Assembly (NCBI GenBank): GCA_008668235.1
Contig: RQCP01000053.1
Span: forward strand, 1-63,809
DNA length: 63,809 nucleotides
Source: Collinsella aerofaciens
GTDB lineage: Bacteria; Actinomycetota; Coriobacteriia; Coriobacteriales; Coriobacteriaceae
Direction of reading: 5' to 3'
Shown: piece after piece, positions 42,362 to 50,996 of the stretch
Numbering within the stretch: the first letter of the stretch is position 1
Layout of the letters: the number at the start of each line of letters is the position of its first letter
Made by a program: the position numbers and the translations under genes
Notes under the pieces: generated by a model
The model's database searches: none
What the model saw: only the letters and a program-made list of their open reading frames with translations
Told to the model about the DNA's origin: nothing

Positions 42362-42370
42362 TCGCATTTG

Positions 42371-42394
42371 AGAAGCCTCTTCGGAGGCTTTTTT
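42371..42394 (+). terminator. Terminator after tRNA-Leu
   Basis: AAGCCTC and GAGGCTT pair around TTCG and run into TTTTTT. It lies ten bases after the encoded CCA. Confidence 0.92.
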
Positions 42395-42420
42395 GTTACC
42401 GATAGACGGTGGGGTCCACG

Positions 42421-44766
42421 ATGGAAACGCTTGAACGCAACGAGTGGGCAGACGTTGCCCAACTAGTCGAGATCACGAGCGATGCTGTCATCATCTGCGA
42501 GCTCGACGGAACCATTCTGCATGTGAATAATCGCTTACTTGGTTTGCTGTGCGAGGAACGCGCCGACGTCATCGGTGGAGATGTTAAAGACGTCCTGTAC
42601 TCGTCCGCTTTTGAACGTGCGACGGAACATCGTCTGCCATTTGAAACTGATGGCTCCGAGAACGAACTGATGCTCAAGCTGAGTGACGGCTCCTTTATCC
42701 CCGTCTTGGTTCGTGCGGGCTCCGTAACGCCTCCACGCATCTTTGGGCGCCGCGCGCCACGTGTCCTGGTGGCGCTCCATAGCATCGAAGAACAGTATTC
42801 TCACGACCGTCAACTCAAGCGTGCGTTATCGGAGCTTAGAGTGGCGAACAAGCGTCTCTCTGGCACGCTCTCGGTCATTATGAGCACTGTGGGTTCCGAT
42901 GAGCTGCCCAGCCTACTTGATACCGTTTTGAACCAGCTTGTAGGAACGCTCGATGCTTCGGGTGCCGCTATCTATTTTTCTGAGAGCGGCGGTTTTAAAC
43001 TTCGCGGTGTTTCCAAGGAGCTGTACGACAGCTACCTGCCTGAGTTTTTGCCGTATGGTGCTGGCATTCCGACGTATGTTCTTCGTGAGTCGCGTGCCTG
43101 TCGCTTGTCGATTCAACAGGACCTTGAGGGTGATAAGGCCGCCTCCGGTATGTTTATGGACTTGGACAATCGTTCTAAGCACCTGTTGCGCATGCAGGAT
43201 ATGCCTCCGTACCGCAGCGAGATCTGTCTTCCCGTTTTTTACGGTACGCAGATTCTTGGCGTGCTGGAAGTTGGTTGGAAACGCCCTCAGGCACCGCTCG
43301 CCTATGACGTTAATGTGCTCGAGGTCATTTGCGATTACCTGTCTATCCAGCTGGTCGGCATGGCATCGAGCCTTCGCTCCCGTCGCACGGCCGAGCTTGG
43401 CCGCTCGCTCAATGTCTTGCGTGATGAGTTGTTTACCTTTCTAGACGATTCCGCCGCGGCTACCCAGGCGGTATCGTCCGAGATCTGCAATATGCTTAAC
43501 TGCCATTTTTGCCCTGTTGAGTATGACGCCAGTCTGGATTCCTACGTCATAGATTTTGAAGGCGGCAGTCGCGTTGCTTTGCCGGACGATCCCGAGAAGC
43601 TTTTCTTTTCCACGACGGCGCCAGCGGCACGTCTGGGGGCTGGCCCTGATGGCTTTGAGGCATCTGTTTTGGGCGGCACGAGTGCCGAGGACCTTAAACA
43701 CGTCCGTATAACTCGCGTTGACGAATCGATGCCTATGGGAGGTTGGCTTAGGGCGCATGGTCTACCTTGTCAAGGTCTCTACGTCGACTCCGGCATCGAG
43801 GCGGGGCGCCCGCGCTCTGAGGGTGATGGCAAACACAGTAACGACGCGATTGTTCCTGCTTCTGTTGCGAAGAGCCCTACGACGCGCGCGCTGCTGCTTC
43901 GTGATGGTAGCCAAGAGCCGATTGATGACCTTGAATATGACTACTTGGTGCACTTAGCGCATGACTTTGAGCTGATCTACGAAGGCGAATCTCAAAAGCG
44001 CGAGGAGCGCCATATCGCTCAGACCCTTCAGATCGGCATGAGAAATTCCCTGGGGGATGTTCCGGGTATCGCAACCGATTCGGTGTACCTGTCGGCCACG
44101 AACTCGGCGTTGGTCGGCGGCGATTTCTATACGCTCATCCGACTTCCCGACGACTGCGCCGTCATGATTCTGGGTGATGTGTCTGGCAAAGGCATTGAGG
44201 CCGCATCGATGTCCGCGCTCGTCAAGACGGCCCTGACGGCATATGCCTGGGAGGGCGCTGGCCCGGCCCGCATGGCACGCTCCCTTAACAGCATGCTCAT
44301 GGGCTTTTCGAGGGTCGAGACGTTCGTGACGGCCTTTATCGCCAAGATTGACCTTAAAGCCGGACGCGCAACGTATTGTTCGGCGGGCCATCCTCCGACC
44401 ATGGTCATCAGGCCAGAGTCGATGCCGCTGGGCGGCGGCGTGGCCCGTGGGGGAGAGGTCGAACTGCTTGGATGCCAATCGGGCGTAATCGGCGCATTCG
44501 AAGGCATGGTTTACGAGACGGGCGTGTTTACGTTCGCTCCTGGCGACATACTCTTCATGTATACGGATGGAACGATTGAGGCCCGCGACCGCACCGGAGC
44601 GTTCTTTGGCGAGCAGCGCTTGCGCGACCTTCTGCTTTCTGTTTCGGGGGAGGGCGTGTCGGGCATTTGCGGCAAGGTCTTGGGCGAGCTTGACCGATTT
44701 ACCGAATCGGCGCTGGACGATGACATTGCATTGGTGTCCCTTGAGTTTTTACGGGGTCGTTCATAG
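42421..44766 (+). CDS. PAS/GAF-domain PP2C (SpoIIE/RsbU-type) serine phosphatase
   Basis: A signal-responsive phosphatase predicted to dephosphorylate a STAS-domain anti-sigma antagonist. The 781-residue cytoplasmic protein has a PAS domain at about residues 8-120 (ITSDAVIICELDGTILHVNNRLLGL), a GAF domain at about 150-325 (LDTVLNQLVGTLDASGAAIYF...ICLPVFYGTQILGVLEVGW), a less clear middle region, and the PP2C domain at about 540-775. Its metal aspartates are in VGGDFYTL, LGDVSGKGIEA, YTDGTIEARD and DDDIALVSL. The STAS-HATPase gene follows, giving a complete switch module. Start could be GTG at 42409 or ATG at 42421; GGTGGGG fits the latter. The sensed signal is unknown. Confidence 0.9.
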   Translation: METLERNEWADVAQLVEITSDAVIICELDGTILHVNNRLLGLLCEERADVIGGDVKDVLYSSAFERATEHRLPFETDGSENELMLKLSDGSFIPVLVRAGSVTPPRIFGRRAPRVLVALHSIEEQYSHDRQLKRALSELRVANKRLSGTLSVIMSTVGSDELPSLLDTVLNQLVGTLDASGAAIYFSESGGFKLRGVSKELYDSYLPEFLPYGAGIPTYVLRESRACRLSIQQDLEGDKAASGMFMDLDNRSKHLLRMQDMPPYRSEICLPVFYGTQILGVLEVGWKRPQAPLAYDVNVLEVICDYLSIQLVGMASSLRSRRTAELGRSLNVLRDELFTFLDDSAAATQAVSSEICNMLNCHFCPVEYDASLDSYVIDFEGGSRVALPDDPEKLFFSTTAPAARLGAGPDGFEASVLGGTSAEDLKHVRITRVDESMPMGGWLRAHGLPCQGLYVDSGIEAGRPRSEGDGKHSNDAIVPASVAKSPTTRALLLRDGSQEPIDDLEYDYLVHLAHDFELIYEGESQKREERHIAQTLQIGMRNSLGDVPGIATDSVYLSATNSALVGGDFYTLIRLPDDCAVMILGDVSGKGIEAASMSALVKTALTAYAWEGAGPARMARSLNSMLMGFSRVETFVTAFIAKIDLKAGRATYCSAGHPPTMVIRPESMPLGGGVARGGEVELLGCQSGVIGAFEGMVYETGVFTFAPGDILFMYTDGTIEARDRTGAFFGEQRLRDLLLSVSGEGVSGICGKVLGELDRFTESALDDDIALVSLEFLRGRS

Positions 44767-44844
44767 ACGACGCTGGGCGGGCTGAGTCCGTACGGTTGGG
44801 GAAACGAATGCATCGAGTGGGCTTTTTTGGGGAACCATGGTCGT

Positions 44845-45591
44845 ATGAATGAGTGGAATGACATAGCGGTTTTGACGCCACCAGGCGATATCGACATCGC
44901 CACGGTGCCTGCGCTGCGTCGGCGGTTGGATGCCTTGATTGGCCGCGGCGTGCGTCGTGTCGTCATCAACTGTCAGGCTGTTAGCTTTATCGATTCGACG
45001 GGCTTGGCATTCCTGCTTACGCGCGCTCGTGAGCTCATGAGGCGAGAAGGCCTGCTTTCGCTCGTCAATGCATCAGGTGAAGTTGTTCGCTTTTTGGAGA
45101 TTGCTCGTCTTGTCGATATCCTTCATGTCGCGGGGCCGGCACGGGAGTCTATTCCCGCTATTCCGGTGGGGGAGCTGCCTCGCTGGAGTAAGAGTGTCGA
45201 GGTCCGTCAGGGTATCGAGAATCTTCCATACTACCGACATCGCATCGCCGAACTCCTTGAATCGCTTCCGTTGCGCCGTGACGAGCGCTACGATGTCGCA
45301 TTGGCATCGGGGGAGGCGCTGGGTAATGCCTATGACCATGCGGGCGGTATCGGGTGCGTCCTGACGGTTCAGGCCTATGGCGATCGCGTTGTGGTTGAGG
45401 TGCTTGATCGAGGTGCCGGCTATTCTATCGATGAAACGAGCGAACCGGTCGCATCAGAGGAGCGCGGCCGTGGTATCAAGCTTATGCGTATGCTCGTCGA
45501 TAACGTGGAGGTTGCTCGTCGTACGGACGGCGCCGGCACGCGCGTGCAGATGGTGAAGCTGTTTAGCGGAGCGCTGGAATCGTGCGCCTAG
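44845..45591 (+). CDS. Fused STAS anti-sigma antagonist and HATPase anti-sigma kinase
   Basis: This 248-residue protein joins two activities usually on separate proteins. Residues 1-100 are a STAS domain with IDSTGLAFLL, in which Ser51 is the expected phosphorylation site of SpoIIAA/RsbV proteins. Residues 115-248 are an RsbW/SpoIIAB-type ATPase domain: EALGNAYDHA (Glu157, Asn161), the ATP motif DRGAGY (Asp188) and GRGIKLM. All key residues are intact, so it could phosphorylate its own STAS domain or a partner's. The PP2C phosphatase upstream would reverse this. No sigma factor is adjacent. The ATG at 44845 has only a loosely placed GGGGAA upstream; an in-frame TTG at 44827 is the alternative. 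Confidence 0.85.
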   Translation: MNEWNDIAVLTPPGDIDIATVPALRRRLDALIGRGVRRVVINCQAVSFIDSTGLAFLLTRARELMRREGLLSLVNASGEVVRFLEIARLVDILHVAGPARESIPAIPVGELPRWSKSVEVRQGIENLPYYRHRIAELLESLPLRRDERYDVALASGEALGNAYDHAGGIGCVLTVQAYGDRVVVEVLDRGAGYSIDETSEPVASEERGRGIKLMRMLVDNVEVARRTDGAGTRVQMVKLFSGALESCA

Positions 45592-45655
45592 CCAATCGCT
45601 TTAGCGCGTTTGGCTATTAAGAACATGCGGCAGACAAGTTTTTTGAAAAAAGTAC

Positions 45656-45684
45656 TTGCGTCTTTTGGACAACTCGCGTAAATT
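45656..45684 (+). promoter_or_regulatory. Promoter of the first tRNA-Gly
   Basis: TTGCGT, a 17-base spacer and TAAATT end 12 bases before the tRNA. The bases before it, CTTTTTTGAAAAAAGTACTTGC-like, match those upstream of tRNA-Leu and the second tRNA-Gly. Confidence 0.75.
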
Positions 45685-45696
45685 AATAACCCGCAA

Positions 45697-45772
45697 GCGG
45701 ACATGGCTCAGTTGGTAGAGCACAACCTTGCCAAGGTTGGGGTCGCGGGTTCGAGCCCCGTTGTCCGCTCCA
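45697..45772 (+). tRNA. tRNA-Gly (anticodon GCC), copy 1
   Basis: GCGGACA pairs with TGTCCGC, the D arm has AGTTGGTAGAGC, the anticodon arm CAACCTTGCCAAGGTTG contains GCC, the T loop is TTCGAGC, and CCA is encoded. It is identical over all 76 bases to the copy at 47975. Confidence 0.98.
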
Positions 45773-45781
45773 ACTATCTTA

Positions 45782-45807
45782 CGCGGTTCTAACGAACCGC
45801 GTTTTTT
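45782..45807 (+). terminator. Terminator after the first tRNA-Gly
   Basis: CGCGGTTC and GAACCGCG form a perfect stem around TAAC and are followed by TTTTTT. Confidence 0.93.
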
Positions 45808-45818
45808 GTTGACGCTGC

Positions 45819-45917
45819 GCGGGCCCCGGGCACCCCATCTTGCCCCTCAATCGTCGGTCGCGTACATAAAGTACGCTTCCCTCCTCTTTCGCGGCAACCT
45901 GGGGCACCCGGAGCCCG
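45819..45917. repeat. Imperfect palindrome upstream of the glucosidase gene
   Basis: Bases 45819-45844 are complementary to 45893-45917 apart from a few mismatches, most of them G-T pairs. In the centre, GCGTAC (45860-45865) pairs with GTACGC (45871-45876) around an ATAAA loop. The same ATAAA loop caps the palindrome at 50997-51135. The remaining bases to 46108 hold no gene and no clear promoter. Confidence 0.75.
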
Positions 45918-46108
45918 CTCGCTGTCGTGGCCGGGGGAGTGGGTCTTCCGTTCTTTTCACTAATCGGTCGATTCGTCCCGGGAGGTTCGAACCCGAGAGG
46001 GAGCGAGCGTTTTGGGGCGTGGCTGTGGCGTTGTTTGTCGCGAATGTCCGCTTTGGGCGTATCATCGTGGGCATCTCGCATAACCTCGTTGCAAGGGAGA
46101 TACGCCCC

Positions 46109-47842
46109 ATGGCTACAGAAAAGTCTTCTTCGCGCTCATGGATGTCCGATGCCGCGATCTATCAGATCTACCCGCGCTCGTTTAAGGATTCGACTGGTTC
46201 GGGTCTGGGCGATATCGCGGGCATTACCCAGCAGATGGACTATCTTGAGCGACTGGGTATCGAGGCCATCTGGCTGAGCCCGTTTTACCCATCGCCTCTT
46301 GTCGATGGTGGCTATGATGTGGCGGACTACTGCGATGTCGACCCACGTCTCGGCTCGCTTGACGACTTCGATGACATGATCGCTGCGGCTCACGCGCGCG
46401 GCATCAAGGTCATCGTCGACATCGTGCCTAACCATTCATCCAACCAGCACCCCTGGTTCAAAGCCGCTCTTGCCGCCGGCCCCGGATCGCCCGAGCGCGC
46501 CCGTTATATCTTTCGCGATGGTCGCGGCGAACATGGCGAGCTGCCTCCCACCAATTGGAATGCCAACTTTGGCGGCCCCGCCTGGACGCGTGTTGCGGAC
46601 GGTCAGTGGTATCTGCACATGTTTACGCCCGAGCAGCCGGACTTTGACTGGTCGTGCCCCGAGGTTCATGCGTTCTTTTGCGACGTCCTGGCGTTTTGGA
46701 GCGATCGAGGCGTCGATGGCTTTCGCATTGATGTGGCGCACGGTCTCGCCAAGGACCTCGACCGCGATGACCTCGACCGGTGGCATCTTGCCGAGGGCGA
46801 TGACATGGTTGACGACGGCACCCATCCGCTGTGGGACCGCAACGAGGTCCACGAGATCTATCGCGAGTGGCGCCGCGTGTTCGACCGCTATAATCCGCCG
46901 CGCAGTGCCGTTGCCGAGGCGTGGGTGCTGCTCGAGCGCCAGTATCTCTACGCGCGTCCCAGCGAGCTTGGCCAGACATTCAACTTTGAGTTTGCCAAGG
47001 CCACTTGGACCTATGATGACATGCACACTGCAATCGAGAAGGGCTTGAAGGCAGCCGTCGAATCCGATTCCGCCTCGACCTGGGTACTCTCCAACCACGA
47101 CGTGCCGCGCGTGGCGACACGCTATGCCCTGCCGCAAATCAAGGCGACGCGCTACCACCAGATTGCGCTCGACTGGCTCTTGCGCGACGGGTCGTCTTAT
47201 GACGAGGACCGTGAACTCGGCGAGCGCCGCGCGCGGGCGGCCCTTTTGCTTGAGCTGGCGCTTCCGGGCTCGGCATACGTGTATCAGGGTGAGGAGCTCG
47301 GCCTTTTTGAGGTGGCTGATATCCCGTGGGCTGCACTCGAAGACCCTACTGCGACCAATACGCACGGACCGAAGCGTGAGAAGGGGCGCGACGGCTGTCG
47401 TGTGCCCCTGCCGTGGGTGGCGGCGGACGATCCCGCGCATGGCGGATCGTTTGGGTTTTCGCCGGCAGACGCCGATGCGGCGCCCCATCTGCCGCAGCCT
47501 GCATGGTTTTCCGATTATGCTGCCGATAGGGAAGAAGTGGACCCGACATCGATGCTTGCGCTCTATCGTGACGCCCTCTGGCTGCGGCGCAAGCTGCGCG
47601 GGTGCGCCAACGATCTTGCGTGGCTCGATCTTGACGGGCGCACCGGTCTTGCGGATGGTGCCGAGGGCGCTGAGGGCGGCGTCATCGCCTATCGCCGCGA
47701 TAACGGCTGGGCGTGTGTGACGAACTTCGGTGCAGCACCCGTGGAGCTGCCGGCGGGCAGGGTCCTGCTCACCTCATCACCGCTTGCAGACGGCAGGCTC
47801 GCGCAGGACAGCTCTGCCTGGATCATGCTCGGTGAGATGTAG
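46109..47842 (+). CDS. GH13 alpha-glucosidase (oligo-1,6-glucosidase type)
   Basis: An intracellular glycoside hydrolase that would release glucose from short alpha-glucans. The 577-residue protein has the GH13 regions in order: AAIYQIYPRSFKDSTGSGLGD, GIEAIWLSPFYPSPLVDGGYDVADY, VDIVPNHSS, DGFRIDVAHG with the nucleophile Asp, AVAEAWV with the acid/base Glu, and LSNHDVPR with the third carboxylate. There is no signal peptide. AAGGGAGA precedes the ATG at 46109; the frame opens 380 bases earlier across a tRNA and a palindrome and is not coding there. It stands alone between two identical tRNA-Gly genes. Confidence 0.92.
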   Translation: MATEKSSSRSWMSDAAIYQIYPRSFKDSTGSGLGDIAGITQQMDYLERLGIEAIWLSPFYPSPLVDGGYDVADYCDVDPRLGSLDDFDDMIAAAHARGIKVIVDIVPNHSSNQHPWFKAALAAGPGSPERARYIFRDGRGEHGELPPTNWNANFGGPAWTRVADGQWYLHMFTPEQPDFDWSCPEVHAFFCDVLAFWSDRGVDGFRIDVAHGLAKDLDRDDLDRWHLAEGDDMVDDGTHPLWDRNEVHEIYREWRRVFDRYNPPRSAVAEAWVLLERQYLYARPSELGQTFNFEFAKATWTYDDMHTAIEKGLKAAVESDSASTWVLSNHDVPRVATRYALPQIKATRYHQIALDWLLRDGSSYDEDRELGERRARAALLLELALPGSAYVYQGEELGLFEVADIPWAALEDPTATNTHGPKREKGRDGCRVPLPWVAADDPAHGGSFGFSPADADAAPHLPQPAWFSDYAADREEVDPTSMLALYRDALWLRRKLRGCANDLAWLDLDGRTGLADGAEGAEGGVIAYRRDNGWACVTNFGAAPVELPAGRVLLTSSPLADGRLAQDSSAWIMLGEM

Positions 47843-47933
47843 GGGCATCTCGCTGCGAGCCTGCGTTTGTTCGCGCCTTTCGTGACGACTGATGCCCTCG
47901 CGAGAGCGTCGCAAAACTTTTCAAAAAAAGTTC

Positions 47934-47962
47934 TTGCATAGGATGCGGGCATCACGTAAGAT
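47934..47962 (+). promoter_or_regulatory. Promoter of the second tRNA-Gly and tRNA-Val
   Basis: TTGCAT and TAAGAT are separated by 17 bases and end 12 bases before the tRNA. ACTTTTCAAAAAAAGT upstream resembles the A/T palindrome of the other tRNA promoters. Confidence 0.75.
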
Positions 47963-47974
47963 TAATCCTCGTAA

Positions 47975-48050
47975 GCGGACATGGCTCAGTTGGTAGAGCA
48001 CAACCTTGCCAAGGTTGGGGTCGCGGGTTCGAGCCCCGTTGTCCGCTCCA
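47975..48050 (+). tRNA. tRNA-Gly (anticodon GCC), copy 2
   Basis: Identical to the copy at 45697-45772 through the encoded CCA. It is followed after three bases by tRNA-Val, so both come from one transcript. Confidence 0.98.
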
Positions 48051-48053
48051 TTT

Positions 48054-48128
48054 GGGCGTTTAGCTCAGGGGGAGAGCGCTTCCCTGACACGGAAGAGGTC
48101 AGAAGTTCAAATCTTCTAACGCCCACCA
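48054..48128 (+). tRNA. tRNA-Val (anticodon GAC)
   Basis: GGGCGTT pairs with AACGCCC, the anticodon arm CTTCC-CTGACAC-GGAAG contains GAC, the T loop is TTCAAAT, and CCA is encoded. Confidence 0.98.
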
Positions 48129-48136
48129 AATGTTTG

Positions 48137-48172
48137 CAGCCCAGAGGCTATGTCTCTGGGCTGTTTTGTTTT
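48137..48172 (+). terminator. Terminator after tRNA-Val
   Basis: CAGCCCAGAG and CTCTGGGCTG form a perfect stem with a seven-base loop, followed by TTTTGTTTT. Confidence 0.93.
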
Positions 48173-48762
48173 ATGCCGCCAAACATGCCGGCAAATAAGC
48201 CACCAAATATTGATCCAAGGTTTGTACGCGATGGTCTTCGCATCCCGTAGAGGTGCCGGCAGATTGCATACGTCCTGGCCGATCGTGACCGCAACATGTT
48301 GGTCAAGCATAATCTTTTGGATTCTTTTGGCGTGAGCGGCTTGGTTTTGGTAGGATTTGTCAGCGGCTTGACTAAGGGGGTTTTATAACTGCCATGCAGG
48401 TAGCCGTGTTGGTAACGTTTTACCGACTTGCCAAGAACCCCTCATAATTAATGCGTCTGCAAAATGACTAATTGCTTTGACCTGCTGAAACACTATATGT
48501 TGTGTTTGACCTAAAAAAAGAATACAGGATATAGATGCGTCTTTGTCGTATGATAGATGGCGGACAGAGAACGAAGACCTTAACTGCCTCTTTTGAACGT
48601 GTCCTTGAGCCGCTTGATCGGCTCCAGGGAATGTCCGCATGGAGGCTTATGGTTTATCGAGAACACAGATTGCGCGACGGCGCCGCAAGACAGGGGCAAG
48701 CCCTGCCGGGTATCGTTTGGCTCTGAAGCGCGATGAGGCTACGATGCGAAAGAGGCAAGAGG
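48173..48762 (+). other. Long intergenic region upstream of nrdD
   Basis: About 590 bases without a convincing gene. It contains an NrdR-type box at 48490-48505, a small dyad GGTAACGTTTTACC near 48412, and a GAGCCGCTTGATCGGCTC hairpin near 48607. A leader of up to 250 bases may precede nrdD. No known riboswitch was recognised. Confidence 0.4.
48490..48505 (+). promoter_or_regulatory. NrdR box upstream of nrdD
   Basis: ACACTATATGTTGTGT closely fits the NrdR consensus (acaCwAtATaTwGtgt). NrdR is the repressor of ribonucleotide reductase genes, and the site lies about 260 bases before the class III reductase gene. A possible weaker second copy, ACAGGATATAGATGCG, starts at 48524. Confidence 0.7.
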
Positions 48763-50985
48763 ATGAAGATCATCAAGCGCAGCGGCACCGAGGTTGTCTT
48801 TGACATCGATAAGATCGTCAATGCCATCCGCGCCGCAAACTTGGAGGTCGAGGAGAGCTCTCGTCTTACCGACCGCCAGGTGGTTTACGCGGCACAAAAC
48901 GTCGCCGAGGCATGCGAGAACGCGGGTCACACCGTGTCGGTCGAGGAGATCCAGGATCTGGTCGAGGACGAGATCATGCGTCTCGACTGCTACGAGGTCG
49001 CTCGCCACTACATCATCTATCGCTATGTTCAGAGCCTGAAGCGCCAGAAGAACACGACCGACGACAAGATTCTGTCGCTGATTGAGTGCAACAACGAAGA
49101 GGTCAAGCAGGAGAACTCCAACAAGAACCCGACCGTCAATTCCGTTCAGCGTGACTACATGGCCGGCGAGATCTCCAAGGACCTGACTCAGCGTGTGCTG
49201 CTGCCCCAGGAGATTGTGGATGCTCACAATGAGGGCCTGATTCACTTCCATGATTCGGACTACTTTGCCCAGCACATGCATAACTGCGATCTGGTGAACC
49301 TGGAGGATATGCTCCAGAACGGTACTGTTATCTCGGGTACGCTGATTGAGAAACCGCACAGCTTCTCGACCGCTTGCAACATCGCGACGCAGATCATCGC
49401 CCAGGTTGCTTCTTCCCAGTACGGTGGCCAGTCGATTTCGCTGACCCATCTCGCCCCGTTCGTCGAGGTGAGCCGTCAAAAGATTCGCGGCGAGGTCGCC
49501 CGCGAGCTCGAGGAGCTCGGCGTTTCCGCATCTCCCGAAAAGGTCCGCGAGGTTGTTGAGGATCGCCTGCGTGACGAGATCCGTCGCGGCGTCCAGACGA
49601 TTCAGTATCAGGTCGTGACCCTTATGACCACCAATGGCCAGGCGCCGTTCGTGACGGTCTTTATGTATCTTAACGAGGCCCGTACGCCTCAGGAGAAGCA
49701 TGACCTTGCCATGATCGTGGAGGAGACGCTTCGCCAGCGCTACGAGGGCGTTAAGAACGAGGCCGGCGTATGGATCACCCCGGCATTCCCCAAGCTTATC
49801 TATGTACTCGAGGACGATAACGTTCACGAGGATTCCCCGTACTTCTACCTGACCCAGCTGGCTGCCAAGTGCACTGCCAAGCGTATGGTGCCCGATTACA
49901 TCTCCGAGAAAAAGATGCGCGAGCTCAAGCTGTCGAAGGGCGAGACCGCGGGTAACGGCGACTGCTATACCTGCATGGGCTGCCGCAGCTTCTTGACGCC
50001 CGACCGCTCGGGCAACGGCTTTAACAACGTTGCCAACGCGCTGAACTACGACCCGAACAAGCCCAAGTACTATGGTCGCTTTAACCAGGGCGTCGTGACC
50101 ATCAACCTGCCCGATGTCGCGCTGAGCTCGCACCAGGATATGGATAAGTTCTGGAAGATCTTCGACGAGCGCCTTGAGCTGTGCCACCGTGCCCTGCTGT
50201 GCCGTCATGAGCGCCTGATGGGTACGCTTTCTGACGCCGCACCGATTCTGTGGCAGTACGGCGCCCTCGCTCGTCTGAAGAAGGGCGAGACGATCGACAA
50301 GCTGCTCGTGGGCGGTTACTCCACCATTAGTCTGGGTTATGCCGGCCTGTATGAGTGCGTCAAGTACATGACGGGCCACAGCCACACCGAGAAGGAGGGC
50401 ACGCCCTTTGCCATGGCCGTCATGCAGCGCATGAACGACAAATGTGCTGAGTGGAAAGCCGCGAGCGACATCGATTTCTCGCTGTACGGCACGCCGCTGG
50501 AGTCGACGACGTATAAGTTCGCCAAGTGCCTGCAGCGTCGTTTTGGCATCATCCCAGGCGTGACGGACAAGGGCTACATCACCAACAGCTACCACGTCCA
50601 TGTGTCTGAGGAGATTGATGCTTTCGATAAGCTCAAGTTCGAGGGCATGTTCCAGCAGCTTTCGCCGGGCGGTGCTATCTCCTACGTTGAGGTTCCCAAC
50701 ATGCAGGACAACCTCAAGGCTGTCATTCGCGTGATGCAGTACATCTACGACAACATCATGTACGCCGAGCTCAACACCAAGAGCGACTACTGCCAGGTGT
50801 GCGGCTATGACGGTGAGATCAAGATTGTCGAGGATGACGGCAAGCTGGTGTGGGAGTGCCCCAATTGCGGCAATCGTGACCAGGAGAAGATGAATGTCGC
50901 CCGTCGCACGTGCGGTTACATCGGTACCCAGTTCTGGAACCAGGGCCGAACCGAGGAGATCCGCGACCGCGTGCTGCATCTCTAA
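48763..50985 (+). CDS. nrdD: Anaerobic (class III) ribonucleoside-triphosphate reductase
   Basis: NrdD makes deoxyribonucleotides without oxygen, using a glycyl radical. The 740-residue protein has an N-terminal ATP-cone (residues about 1-90, MKIIKRSGTEVVFDIDKIVNAI), FHDSDYFAQHMHNCDLVNLEDML, the catalytic cysteine region (NGDCYTCMGCRSFL), a zinc site CQVCGYDG...CPNCGN and the radical motif RRTCGYIG with Gly718. The ATG at 48763 is set by AGAGG at 48751. nrdG lies 427 bases downstream, separated by two palindromes. The NrdR box upstream indicates repression when nucleotides are plentiful. Confidence 0.97.
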   Translation: MKIIKRSGTEVVFDIDKIVNAIRAANLEVEESSRLTDRQVVYAAQNVAEACENAGHTVSVEEIQDLVEDEIMRLDCYEVARHYIIYRYVQSLKRQKNTTDDKILSLIECNNEEVKQENSNKNPTVNSVQRDYMAGEISKDLTQRVLLPQEIVDAHNEGLIHFHDSDYFAQHMHNCDLVNLEDMLQNGTVISGTLIEKPHSFSTACNIATQIIAQVASSQYGGQSISLTHLAPFVEVSRQKIRGEVARELEELGVSASPEKVREVVEDRLRDEIRRGVQTIQYQVVTLMTTNGQAPFVTVFMYLNEARTPQEKHDLAMIVEETLRQRYEGVKNEAGVWITPAFPKLIYVLEDDNVHEDSPYFYLTQLAAKCTAKRMVPDYISEKKMRELKLSKGETAGNGDCYTCMGCRSFLTPDRSGNGFNNVANALNYDPNKPKYYGRFNQGVVTINLPDVALSSHQDMDKFWKIFDERLELCHRALLCRHERLMGTLSDAAPILWQYGALARLKKGETIDKLLVGGYSTISLGYAGLYECVKYMTGHSHTEKEGTPFAMAVMQRMNDKCAEWKAASDIDFSLYGTPLESTTYKFAKCLQRRFGIIPGVTDKGYITNSYHVHVSEEIDAFDKLKFEGMFQQLSPGGAISYVEVPNMQDNLKAVIRVMQYIYDNIMYAELNTKSDYCQVCGYDGEIKIVEDDGKLVWECPNCGNRDQEKMNVARRTCGYIGTQFWNQGRTEEIRDRVLHL

Positions 50986-50996
50986 TACCGCTCCGG

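Noticed and set aside
45728..46108. Upstream extension of the glucosidase frame
   Set aside because: It would start inside tRNA-Gly and read through a terminator and a palindrome. The ATG at 46109 has a ribosome site and begins just before the conserved GH13 start.
48173..48762. Cobalamin or other riboswitch upstream of nrdD
   Set aside because: Reductase genes are often preceded by such elements, but I found no B12-box or other conserved core here.
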